Below the pieces are notes generated by a model. That model searched no databases. It saw only the letters and a list, made by a program, of their open reading frames with translations, and was not told the origin of the DNA. 64,000 nt of DNA from Coriobacteriaceae bacterium (GTDB lineage Bacteria > Actinomycetota > Coriobacteriia > Coriobacteriales > Coriobacteriaceae). Location: assembly GCA_902364645.1 (NCBI GenBank), contig CABJEP010000009.1, positions 48,712 to 112,711 on the forward strand, written 5' to 3'. This document shows positions 53,783 to 61,716 of the stretch, piece after piece. Numbering within the stretch: the first letter of the stretch is position 1; every line of letters begins with the position of its first letter. Position numbers and translations under genes: made by a program.

Positions 53783-53815
53783 GGCGACCACAGCACCGCA
53801 CTTCGTCGTTTTTGG

Positions 53816-53850
53816 TCCGGGCGTGACATTGTTGTCATGTCCGGGCTTTT
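53816..53850 (+). terminator. intrinsic terminator after the deformylase-like gene
   Basis: TCCGGGCGTGACA pairs with TGTCATGTCCGGG (two G-T pairs), followed by TTTT. Confidence 0.85.
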
Positions 53851-53913
53851 GTGTTTAGCGCCTTTTTGTTTGGAGACAATGAAATTAGCAAGAACGTAAA
53901 GCTAGGAGGCGCT

Positions 53914-54879
53914 ATGTGTACGAGCATTCGATTTACCGATAATTCCGGCCACATGTATCTGGGCCGCAACCTCGACTGGAGCTTTGACTACGGCCAACAG
54001 GTTCGCGTGATGCCGCGCGGGTTTCACATTCCGTATTCGTTTATCGACGATGCGTCGGCGGCACACGCGGTGATCGGTATGTGCATCGATTACAAGAACT
54101 ATCCCATGTTTTTCGACTGCGGTAACGATGCAGGTCTGGCTGTGGCGGGACTCAACTTTCCCGGCTATGCCGAGTATGCCGAGGGTCCGGTTGACGGCAA
54201 GAACAATATCGCGGCCTACGAGTTTCCCCTGTGGGTGGCGGCGACGTTCTCGACGGTCGACGAGGCCGAGGCTGCACTGCGCGATACGGTGATTGTCGCC
54301 AAATCTGCCGGCGAGGGCCTGGGCGTGTCGCTGCTCCATTGGATTATCGGCGACAGCCAGCGCAGTATCGTGGTCGAGATGATGGCCGACGGCCTGCATG
54401 TATACGACGACCCGGTCGATACCCTTGCCAACCAGCCGACTTTCCCGTGGCATATGGAAAACCTGCGCACCTATATCACCGCCACCAGCGATTTTCCGCA
54501 GACGGCGACATGGCGTGGCGCCGAGCTCAAGCCCTATGGCGCGGGTGCCGGCATGCGCGGTATTCCGGGTGACTGCTATTCGCCGAGCCGTTTTGTAAAG
54601 GCGGCGTACCTCAATGCCAATTACCCGCAAAAGGAGAGCGAGACCGAAAACGTCGTCCGCATGTTCCGTTCACTCGAGGGCGTGGTGATGATTGAGGGAG
54701 CGTCCAGGATGGGCGATGGCAAGTTCGAGAAGACCATCTATACCGGATGCTTTAGCGCGCACACGGGCAATTATTACTACGCGATGTATGGGGATCCGTC
54801 GATTCGCTACGTGAGTCTGATGGATGCCGAGGGCGCGAGCCCCGATAGGCTCGTGGTTCCCGAGCCGCGTCGTTCGTAG
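53914..54879 (+). CDS. bsh: bile salt hydrolase / choloylglycine hydrolase
   Basis: A 321-residue N-terminal nucleophile hydrolase. After Met removal Cys2 is the nucleophile; Arg18, Asp21, Asn81, Asn173 and Arg226 match the catalytic set of known bile salt hydrolases. Cleavage of the amide of tauro- or glyco-conjugated bile acids is expected; penicillin V acylase relatives share this fold. The start is ATG 53914 with AGGAGG upstream; a Cys must follow Met. It ends at a strong stem. Its activity on bile acids fits a gut organism. Confidence 0.88.
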   Translation: MCTSIRFTDNSGHMYLGRNLDWSFDYGQQVRVMPRGFHIPYSFIDDASAAHAVIGMCIDYKNYPMFFDCGNDAGLAVAGLNFPGYAEYAEGPVDGKNNIAAYEFPLWVAATFSTVDEAEAALRDTVIVAKSAGEGLGVSLLHWIIGDSQRSIVVEMMADGLHVYDDPVDTLANQPTFPWHMENLRTYITATSDFPQTATWRGAELKPYGAGAGMRGIPGDCYSPSRFVKAAYLNANYPQKESETENVVRMFRSLEGVVMIEGASRMGDGKFEKTIYTGCFSAHTGNYYYAMYGDPSIRYVSLMDAEGASPDRLVVPEPRRS

Positions 54880-54902
54880 CCGATAGCTTTACTGCAATGC
54901 AA

Positions 54903-54938
54903 AGCGGCCCTGCATCTCCTGTGAGGTGCAGGGCCGCT
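54903..54938. terminator. bidirectional stem between bsh and kup
   Basis: A perfect 16-bp inverted repeat (AGCGGCCCTGCATCTC left) with a 4-nt loop between convergent genes, with few T residues. It probably stops both. Confidence 0.75.
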
Positions 54939-54958
54939 GTCGTCGATGCGCGACGTCG

Positions 54959-57208
54959 CTAGAAGTTGGCGTCGTTGAGTTGTTCGCTCTCGAGGCCGTC
55001 GAGCTGTTGCTGTTCGGGCGTATCGGCGACGCTCTCGAGCAACTCGGTGGGGTCGACGTTCATGTTCCTGCCGGCTTCGTTGCCGTTGACCAGGTCGTCC
55101 GAGAAGATGTCGACTTCCATTTCCTCGGCTTCCTCGATCTGGATCTCGAGCGGCACATGGGTGCGTACGAGTTTGACCGCCGGGCGCATGCGGGCAAAGA
55201 GGGGCACGTACTCGATGATGATGGCCGAGTTCTCAAGACCGTACCAACGTGCCGGGCTTCCGCAGGCGCGACGGACGGCGTACTTGATGGCCATCACGCG
55301 GCGGTCGTTGCGGTTGATGTCTGTTTCGGGGGCAAGCATCTTGCGCAGCATGCAAAAACGGAAGTCGCCCACGTTGCCGCGTGTTTCGTAGATGGAATAG
55401 GTGTGGTGCTGCGGCGGTAGCTCGCCCGATGCCATCAGGTCGCCAACAATCTGGCGCAGGTAGGCGTTGATGCGCTGGTTGACCTTAAAGCCCAGGTCCA
55501 GGCGCACGCGGAACAAAAAGTCCGTGCCAAAGGTCTCGACGGAATACTCGTGCGTATAGGGCTCATCGGTAACGTGTACGTTGATGAACCAATATGCCTT
55601 GGCGCGCTTGGGATGCTTATCCAAGATGGAGTAGAGCACGTCGCGGTCGAGCGTGAGCGGGTCGGGGCTGTTGGTGAGGAACACCAGGTTGTCGGCGAGC
55701 ACGGGGTAGGTCTCGTCGTTGCGCAGACGGTTGAGCTGATCGATGTACTTGGAGACGGGCAGCAGGATCGTCTGCGTGCGCTCGATGGCGGTGCCGCGAC
55801 GCCACACATACATAAGGCCGAACAGCAGTGCCGCCAGGAAGATCATGACGTAGCCGCCGTCAAAGAACATGGTGAGGCACGAGGCGAAGAAGCATAGTTC
55901 AATGACACCAAAGAGCAGAGCGAAGACGCAGGCACCCAGCTTGTGCTTGAGGATGCCGGCGATGTAGCTCGTCAAAAGCGTCGTGGTCATGAGCATGGTC
56001 ACGGTAATGGCGAGGCCGTAGGCGCTCTCCATGCGCTCGGAGTTTTGGAACAGCAGCACGATGAAGATGCAGCCGACCCACATGATGTTGTTGACGAGCG
56101 GAATATAGAGCTGGCCCTTGGTGTCGCTGGGGTAGTGGATGCGCAGGTGCGGCATAAGGTTGAGACGGGTTGCCTCGGATACCAGCGAGAACGAGCCGGT
56201 GATGAGCGCCTGCGAGGCGATGATGGCCGCTACGGCCGAAAGCACGATGGCAAAGGGGCGCAGGGGCTCGGGAAGCATCATATAGAACGGGTTGACGATA
56301 TCCATCGCGAGCATCTGGGGATTGGAATTGTTGGCGAGCAGCCAAGCTCCCTGGCCCAGATAGTTAAGGATGAGGGCCGCCTTTACGAACGGCCAGGATG
56401 CGTAGATGTTGGCCTTGCCCACATGACCCATGTCCGAGTAGAGCGCCTCGGCGCCGGTCGTCGACAGGAAGACGAAGCCGAGCACCATGATGCCCGAGTG
56501 GTTGATGGGCGAGAACAGGAACATGATGCCGCGGATGGGGTTGAGCGCACGTAGGATGGACGGGTTGCCGAGCATGTTGAACAGGCCGGCGCCTGCCAAG
56601 AACAGGAACCATAGTGTCATGAGCGGGCCGAAGAGCTTGCCGATTGACGAGGTGCCGGCGCGCTGCATGGCAAATAGGCCGCAGATAATGATGATGGTAA
56701 TGATGATGACGTTGGTCTGGCCGTCGCCCAGCAGTGCATGGCCCCACTCGATAGTGCGCAGGCCCTCAATGGCTGTGGTGACCGTGACCGCGGGGGTGAG
56801 GATGCCGTCGGCGAGTAGTGCCGCACCGCCGATCATGGCGGGAAGAATCAGCCATGGTGCCACCTTGCGTACGAGGCTGAACAGGGCGAAGATGCCGCCT
56901 TCGTTGTGGTTATCGGCCTTCATGGCGATCAGCACGTACTTGACCGTGGTCACGAGCGTCATGGTCCAGATGACGAGCGAAAGCGCGCCTAAGATCATGT
57001 CCTCGCTGACGGTACCGATGCCGCCGTTGTTGGCGACAATTGATTTCATGGTGTACATGGGGCTCGTGCCGATGTCTCCGTAGACGACGCCGAGCGTTAC
57101 GAGCAGCATGCCAGCGGAAAGGGGGATGGCTCCATGCCCGCCCTGCCCGTGCTGGCCTTGGAGGCTTGCCTCCAGTTTGTTGTGTGCCACGTGGACTCCC
57201 TTAGACAT
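54959..57208 (-). CDS. kup: KUP-family potassium uptake protein
   Basis: A 749-residue K+:H+ symporter: twelve helices (TLGVVYGDIGTSPMYTM opening motif) followed by a cytoplasmic tail of about 250 residues. TGAEALYSDMGHVG is also typical. The start is the ATG at 57208 with AGAGG upstream. It complements the small K+ channel at 7614-8039 in potassium balance. It is a single gene. Confidence 0.94.
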   Translation of the reverse strand: MSKGVHVAHNKLEASLQGQHGQGGHGAIPLSAGMLLVTLGVVYGDIGTSPMYTMKSIVANNGGIGTVSEDMILGALSLVIWTMTLVTTVKYVLIAMKADNHNEGGIFALFSLVRKVAPWLILPAMIGGAALLADGILTPAVTVTTAIEGLRTIEWGHALLGDGQTNVIIITIIIICGLFAMQRAGTSSIGKLFGPLMTLWFLFLAGAGLFNMLGNPSILRALNPIRGIMFLFSPINHSGIMVLGFVFLSTTGAEALYSDMGHVGKANIYASWPFVKAALILNYLGQGAWLLANNSNPQMLAMDIVNPFYMMLPEPLRPFAIVLSAVAAIIASQALITGSFSLVSEATRLNLMPHLRIHYPSDTKGQLYIPLVNNIMWVGCIFIVLLFQNSERMESAYGLAITVTMLMTTTLLTSYIAGILKHKLGACVFALLFGVIELCFFASCLTMFFDGGYVMIFLAALLFGLMYVWRRGTAIERTQTILLPVSKYIDQLNRLRNDETYPVLADNLVFLTNSPDPLTLDRDVLYSILDKHPKRAKAYWFINVHVTDEPYTHEYSVETFGTDFLFRVRLDLGFKVNQRINAYLRQIVGDLMASGELPPQHHTYSIYETRGNVGDFRFCMLRKMLAPETDINRNDRRVMAIKYAVRRACGSPARWYGLENSAIIIEYVPLFARMRPAVKLVRTHVPLEIQIEEAEEMEVDIFSDDLVNGNEAGRNMNVDPTELLESVADTPEQQQLDGLESEQLNDANF

Positions 57209-57347
57209 CTGGCCTCTGCAAAGAGCAGTGGACCTTTATGCCATCTTTATACATATAAGAGCAGTTTGGCACATCGGGGTGTTTTAGACAATAATCCCCA
57301 TCTGGGGATTATTCATGTACGCGGGTAGCATTTCAAAACAGGAGCTT

Positions 57348-58259
57348 TTAAGCGCGTACTGTCTGGGCGATACCGGCCTTGGCGCTTGCGCGCTTGCCAG
57401 CGAGTTCGCAAAAAATCGCGCCGCCGATGATAAGCGCGGCGCCCATCAGACGGACCGGCGTTATGGCTTCGCCCAAAAGGGCAACGGAGAACACGACCGC
57501 CGAAAGAGGCTCGAGATAGCCGACGACCGCGACGGTCTGGACGGGCAGCTTGGCGACAGCACTAAAGTAGAGCAGGCAACCGATGCCGGTGTTGACAATG
57601 CCGAGCATGGCGACGGCGCGCCAATCAATACCAGCGGCGACGCCGGCGGACAGGAATGAGGGGGCACCCTGCGTGATGAGCGTGAGGACCAGCGCGGTCA
57701 CAAAGGCGGCGCTCACCTGGAGCGTGGAGTTTTCGAGGCCTTCGATGTGTGGCGCACCCTTGCTAGCGATGACCATCAGCGCATAGCAGAAGGCCGAGGC
57801 GATTCCGCAGGCGATACCAGCAATGGGCATATTGCCGCCTAGACCTTGCGCTGCAATGAGAAAAGCACCGCAAGCAACGGCGATGAAGCCAGCGATTTTG
57901 CCGCCGGTCAGCTTTTCGTCAAAGATGAGCGGGGAGAGTGCCATGACAATGATGGGGCCGCAGTAGTACAGCAGCGAGGATACGCCGACGCCGATCGTCT
58001 GGTAGGCGCGGAACAGAAAAATCCAGCTGGCGCCCAGCGCTGCTCCCGAGAGGATCAGGGCCGCGGCTTCGCGGGGACGAGAAAGCGCATGCAGCTTATG
58101 GCGTTGGGTGATGGCGAGGATGATGACAAGTGAGAGGGCTCCCAGAAAGGTGCGCAGCAGCACGATATCGGAGCTCGGCAGCGCGATGGCAGCGGCGATG
58201 ATGCCGTTGGAGCCAAACAACAACAGTGCTGCTAAATATGTAATCAGTCCGTTGCTCAT
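57348..58259 (-). CDS. EamA-family (DMT) transporter
   Basis: A 303-residue membrane protein with ten helices in two EamA repeats. It is divergent from the LysR at 58378 with 118 bp between, repeating the arrangement at 17665-19592. AAAGGGG precedes the ATG. The substrate is unknown, but the regulator is probably its own. Confidence 0.88.
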   Translation of the reverse strand: MSNGLITYLAALLLFGSNGIIAAAIALPSSDIVLLRTFLGALSLVIILAITQRHKLHALSRPREAAALILSGAALGASWIFLFRAYQTIGVGVSSLLYYCGPIIVMALSPLIFDEKLTGGKIAGFIAVACGAFLIAAQGLGGNMPIAGIACGIASAFCYALMVIASKGAPHIEGLENSTLQVSAAFVTALVLTLITQGAPSFLSAGVAAGIDWRAVAMLGIVNTGIGCLLYFSAVAKLPVQTVAVVGYLEPLSAVVFSVALLGEAITPVRLMGAALIIGGAIFCELAGKRASAKAGIAQTVRA

Positions 58260-58325
58260 GCGCAGCCGCCCCTTTCATATCCCTGCATGTTCACTATGGG
58301 TGAGGTTGCTTTAGAAGAAAAGCGA

Positions 58326-58331
58326 ATATAA
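58326..58331 (+). promoter_or_regulatory. -10 box of the LysR gene at 58378
   Basis: TATAAT, a perfect consensus, lies 46 bp before the start. A dyad TGCATG...CATGCA (58331-58360) overlaps the probable start site and may be the regulator's own operator. Confidence 0.5.
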
Positions 58332-58377
58332 TGCATGGTTAACATGACAAAACATCATGCAAGGATGGAGGCGCGCC

Positions 58378-59235
58378 GTGGAAACAAATATCCAAAAGAT
58401 GCAGGTGCTGCTCGAGACGGTGCGCGCCGGAAGTTTTACGCGCGCCGCCGAGCACTTGAGGTATTCGCAATCGGGCGTGAGCCGCATGGTGGGCGACCTT
58501 GAGGCAGGCTGGGGTTTTAAGGTGCTTGATCGCGGCCGCGAGGGCGTGGTGCTTTCTGCCGACGGGCGGCAGGTCATGCCGGCAGTCGAGGCGTTATGCG
58601 AAGAGTTTGGCCGCCTGCAGCGACGCGTGGACGAGATGCGGGGGCTCATGCGTGGCAAGATCTGTATCGGTACATTCTCGAGTGTGGCGACCCATGTACT
58701 GCCGCCGGTGATCGCGCGGTTTCGCGCTGATCACCCGGATGTCGATTACGAGCTGCTGATGGGTGATTACTCCGAGATTGAGCAATGGGTGGCGGAAGGC
58801 CGCTGCGACCTGGGCTTTATTCCGCGCGAGCCACGCGGCGCCGGCATGGCGTCGCGGCCGTTGGTGCAAGACGAGCTGATGGCCGTGGTGCCAGCGGACT
58901 CCTCGCTTGCCACCGCGGAGGTCGTTTCCCTTGCCGATTTGGCCAACGAGCAGTTTATTCTTCTGGAACGCGGTAGCGACGACGAGATTACGCCGCTGTT
59001 TCGCCGCGCGGGTCTGGCGGTGCGTTCTAAGCTATCGACCTGGGATGATTATGCGATTATGGCCATGGTCGAGGACGGTCTGGGCGTGAGTATTCTTCCG
59101 GCGCTCATCTTGCGCCGCTGTCAGTTCGATGTCGCCGTGCGTCCGCTCGAGGGACATCCCCATCGGCAGATCAACGCGATATATCGCACGGCTGACGTTT
59201 CGCTTGCCGCCGCTCGATTCCTTGAATATCTCTAA
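58378..59235 (+). CDS. LysR-family transcriptional regulator
   Basis: A 285-residue regulator: winged helix (GSFTRAAEHLRYSQSGVSRM, residues 18-37) and a ligand domain. It is divergent from an EamA transporter, like the LysR at 18726. The start is the GTG at 58378, which has GGAGG seven bases upstream; an ATG at 58399 is possible. Confidence 0.85.
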   Translation: METNIQKMQVLLETVRAGSFTRAAEHLRYSQSGVSRMVGDLEAGWGFKVLDRGREGVVLSADGRQVMPAVEALCEEFGRLQRRVDEMRGLMRGKICIGTFSSVATHVLPPVIARFRADHPDVDYELLMGDYSEIEQWVAEGRCDLGFIPREPRGAGMASRPLVQDELMAVVPADSSLATAEVVSLADLANEQFILLERGSDDEITPLFRRAGLAVRSKLSTWDDYAIMAMVEDGLGVSILPALILRRCQFDVAVRPLEGHPHRQINAIYRTADVSLAAARFLEYL

Positions 59236-59294
59236 ACGCGTGCGCGTCATTGTCCGCCTTGGACAAATCTCGGAGTTCGGTACGTTTTCTTGTG

Positions 59295-59378
59295 AAATTG
59301 AACTTCCGAATAAGGTACGGCGCTATACTGCTGCCTAAATTGAACTTAGGTTCAATTCGTGTTCTATAAATTGAACTT
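59295..59378 (+). promoter_or_regulatory. repeated operator-like motifs before the XRE-aminotransferase
   Basis: AAATTGAACTT occurs at 59295, 59337 and 59368, spaced 42 and 31 bp (about four and three helical turns). The second copy forms an inverted repeat with GTTCAATT (59350-59357). TATACT at 59324-59329 is a likely -10, so the motifs flank the promoter. This suggests autoregulation by the HTH domain of the encoded protein. Confidence 0.55.
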
Positions 59379-59397
59379 TGCCAGCAAGGAGGTTCTA

Positions 59398-60918
59398 ATG
59401 GCCCAAGAGACGTTTAGCGATCGCCTGCGACAGACCATGTCCGATCGCGACGTTCGCCAGTCGGACGTAATCCGCGCATCGGAGATGCTCGGAAAAAAAC
59501 TCGGCAAGAGTCAGATGAGCCAATATGTGAGCGGCAAGACGATCCCGCGGCGCGATGTGGCAGAGCTGCTCGCTCGTATTTTGGAGGTCGATGTTTCCTG
59601 GCTGCTCGCCGGTGACGCCGATCAAGGCGAGGAATCATCGCCTCGCAACGTACCCAAGCCCGAACCCCATCCCTCAGCTCAAATTCCAAGGAGCACCACC
59701 ATGCGTACTTTTTCAAAATCCACCAAGCTCGATAACGTCCTGTATGACGTGCGCGGCCCCGTCGTCGACGAGGCCGCCCGTATGGAGGACGAGGGCGAGC
59801 GTATTCTCAAGCTCAACATCGGTAATCCGGCGCCCTTTGGCTTCCGCACGCCCGATGAGGTCATTAAGGACATGCGCCAGCAGCTGCCCGACTGCGAAGG
59901 CTATTCCAACTCGCGCGGCCTGTTCTCTGCGCGCAAGGCAATCATGCAGTACTCGCAGATCAAGGGCCTGCCCAATGTTCAGATGGAGCACATCTACACG
60001 GGCAACGGCGTGTCCGAACTCATTCAGCTTTCGATGAACGCGCTGCTCGACAATGGCGACGAGATTCTGATCCCCAGCCCCGACTATCCGCTCTGGACGG
60101 CGTGCGCAACCCTTGCCGGCGGTCATCCCGTTCACTATCTGTGTGATGAGCAAGCGGATTGGTATCCCGACCTGGAGGATATGGAGTCCAAGATCACGAG
60201 CGCGACCAAGGCCCTCGTCATCATCAACCCCAACAACCCCACGGGTTCGGTCTATCCGCGCGAGGTACTCGAGGGCATCGTTGAGATCGCGCGCAGGCAC
60301 CAGCTCATGATTTTTGCCGATGAGATCTACGACCGCCTGTGCATGGACGGCTACGAGCACGTCTCGATTGCCTCGCTCGCTCCCGACCTGCCCTGCGTCA
60401 CCTTTAGCGGCCTTTCCAAGTCGCACATGATCGCGGGCTATCGTATTGGCTGGATGGTGCTTTCGGGTAACCAGCGCTGCATGAGCGACTTTATTATGGG
60501 CATCAACATGCTCTCGAACATGCGCCTGTGCTCCAACGTGCCGGCTCAGTCAATCGTCCAGACGGCGCTCGGCGGCCATCAGTCTGTTAACAACTACATC
60601 CGCCCCGGCGGTCGTGTCTACGAGCAGCGCAACTTTGTGTATGAGGCACTCAACAAGATCGACGGCATCTCGGTGGTCAAGCCGCGTGCGGCGTTCTATA
60701 TCTTCCCCAAGATGGATGTTAAAAAGTTCAACATCACCGATGACGAGCAGTTCGCTCTTGACCTGCTGCACGAGAAGAAGATCCTGATCACGCGCGGCGG
60801 CGGCTTCAACTGGGCTGAGCCTGACCACTTCCGCATCGTGTACCTGCCGCGCATGGAAGTGCTCAAAGAGTCGCTCGAAGACCTCGCCGACTTCTTCGAT
60901 CACTACCGCCAGAGCTAA
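59398..60918 (+). CDS. XRE-type HTH fused to an AlaA-like aminotransferase
   Basis: A 506-residue protein. Residues 1-75 form an XRE helix-turn-helix (SQMSQYVSGKTIPRRD). After a Pro-rich linker comes a class I aminotransferase at about 105-506: SPDYPLWTA, NPNNPTG, the cofactor Asp in DEIYDRL and the Schiff-base Lys341 in SGLSKSHMIAGYR. This resembles AlaA/YfbQ (pyruvate-glutamate aminotransferases). AAGGAGG precedes ATG 59398. Inside the gene an AAGGAG (59688-59693) lies seven bases before Met102 (59701), where normal aminotransferases begin, so a shorter product of 405 residues may also be made. Confidence 0.85.
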   Translation: MAQETFSDRLRQTMSDRDVRQSDVIRASEMLGKKLGKSQMSQYVSGKTIPRRDVAELLARILEVDVSWLLAGDADQGEESSPRNVPKPEPHPSAQIPRSTTMRTFSKSTKLDNVLYDVRGPVVDEAARMEDEGERILKLNIGNPAPFGFRTPDEVIKDMRQQLPDCEGYSNSRGLFSARKAIMQYSQIKGLPNVQMEHIYTGNGVSELIQLSMNALLDNGDEILIPSPDYPLWTACATLAGGHPVHYLCDEQADWYPDLEDMESKITSATKALVIINPNNPTGSVYPREVLEGIVEIARRHQLMIFADEIYDRLCMDGYEHVSIASLAPDLPCVTFSGLSKSHMIAGYRIGWMVLSGNQRCMSDFIMGINMLSNMRLCSNVPAQSIVQTALGGHQSVNNYIRPGGRVYEQRNFVYEALNKIDGISVVKPRAAFYIFPKMDVKKFNITDDEQFALDLLHEKKILITRGGGFNWAEPDHFRIVYLPRMEVLKESLEDLADFFDHYRQS

Positions 60919-60923
60919 TTAGT

Positions 60924-60947
60924 TCCGCCGTTCTACCGAACGGCGGA
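60924..60947. terminator. small stem-loop after the XRE-aminotransferase
   Basis: TCCGCCGTTC and GAACGGCGGA form a 10-bp stem with a TACC loop, without a U tract, just after the stop. A 16-bp part (GTTCCGCCGTTCTACC) recurs near 32909-32924. Confidence 0.5.
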
Positions 60948-60961
60948 CCACTTGACGCTGC

Positions 60962-61061
60962 GCGAGCCGCATTCACGCCAATCTGACGTTCAATTTCGAG
61001 GGCGCGACCAGAAGGTCAGCGCCCTCTCATTTCACGTCACCTTGGCGCAAATGCGGCTCGC
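60962..61061. repeat. 100-nt multi-stem palindrome between convergent genes
   Basis: Perfect arms are nested in order: GCGAGCCGCATT/AATGCGGCTCGC (12 bp), CGCCAA/TTGGCG, TGACGT/ACGTCA, GAGGGCGC/GCGCCCTC and GACC/GGTC with an AGAA loop. Short, nearly symmetric internal loops separate them. It lies between the XRE-aminotransferase (+) and the deformylase-like gene (-) and holds no frame. It could be a mobile palindrome or a structured transcript. Confidence 0.85.
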
Positions 61062-61101
61062 TCGCTGTCGTGTGCTCAACCTGCATCGTTACCCTGGCTG
61101 T

Positions 61102-61512
61102 CTAAATAACAATCCCGTTGCAGTGGTCGATTTCGTGTTGGATGATCTCGGCGGTGTAGCCCGAGAAGTTTTTGATGCGGTGGACGAAGTTCTCGTCCAA
61201 ATACTTCACCTTAATGCGGCGATAGCGGGTGCAGGGACGCTCGTCGATCAGCGAGAGGCAGCCTTCGCTCGTCTGATAGGCATTGACCTGCTCAAGAATT
61301 TGAGGGCTGTACATCAGGAGCGCCCTGTTGCCGTCCTTTACGCAGATGATGCGTTTGCGCACGCCGATCATGTTGGCGGCGAGGCCCACGCACTCGTGCT
61401 CATGCTCGTGGAGCGTATCCAGAAGATCCTGTCCGGTCGCGGCATCTTCTGGGCCGGCGTCTTCGGAAGGCAGGCGCAAAAAGAACTCGGATTTCATGAT
61501 GGGCTTAATCAT
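61102..61512 (-). CDS. peptide-deformylase-like protein, motifs intact
   Basis: A 136-residue protein with PDF motifs GLAANMIG, EGCLS and HEIDH; metal Cys, His, Glu and His are all present. It is short and its first motif has AANMIG where standard enzymes have AAPQVG. It should remove N-terminal formyl groups or act in a related hydrolysis. ATG 61512 has GAGGAG upstream. It is a paralogue of 53363-53782, which has lost the Glu. Confidence 0.85.
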   Translation of the reverse strand: MIKPIMKSEFFLRLPSEDAGPEDAATGQDLLDTLHEHEHECVGLAANMIGVRKRIICVKDGNRALLMYSPQILEQVNAYQTSEGCLSLIDERPCTRYRRIKVKYLDENFVHRIKNFSGYTAEIIQHEIDHCNGIVI

Positions 61513-61716
61513 GGCGGGCTCCTCATGTCTCATGCTTTCGTGGACTTTCAATAATAGCGCGGAAGGAAAGCTGCGCGTTCGCGTTACAATCTTTCGACGT
61601 TGGACCATGTTGCCAGACTCGTCGCGTGCGGCGTCTGGCGTAAGTCTAGGGCTCATCCTTGCCCTGGACTGTTCCTCTGGGGCGATACGACTGTCGTTCC
61701 AAGAGGAAGGAAATGC

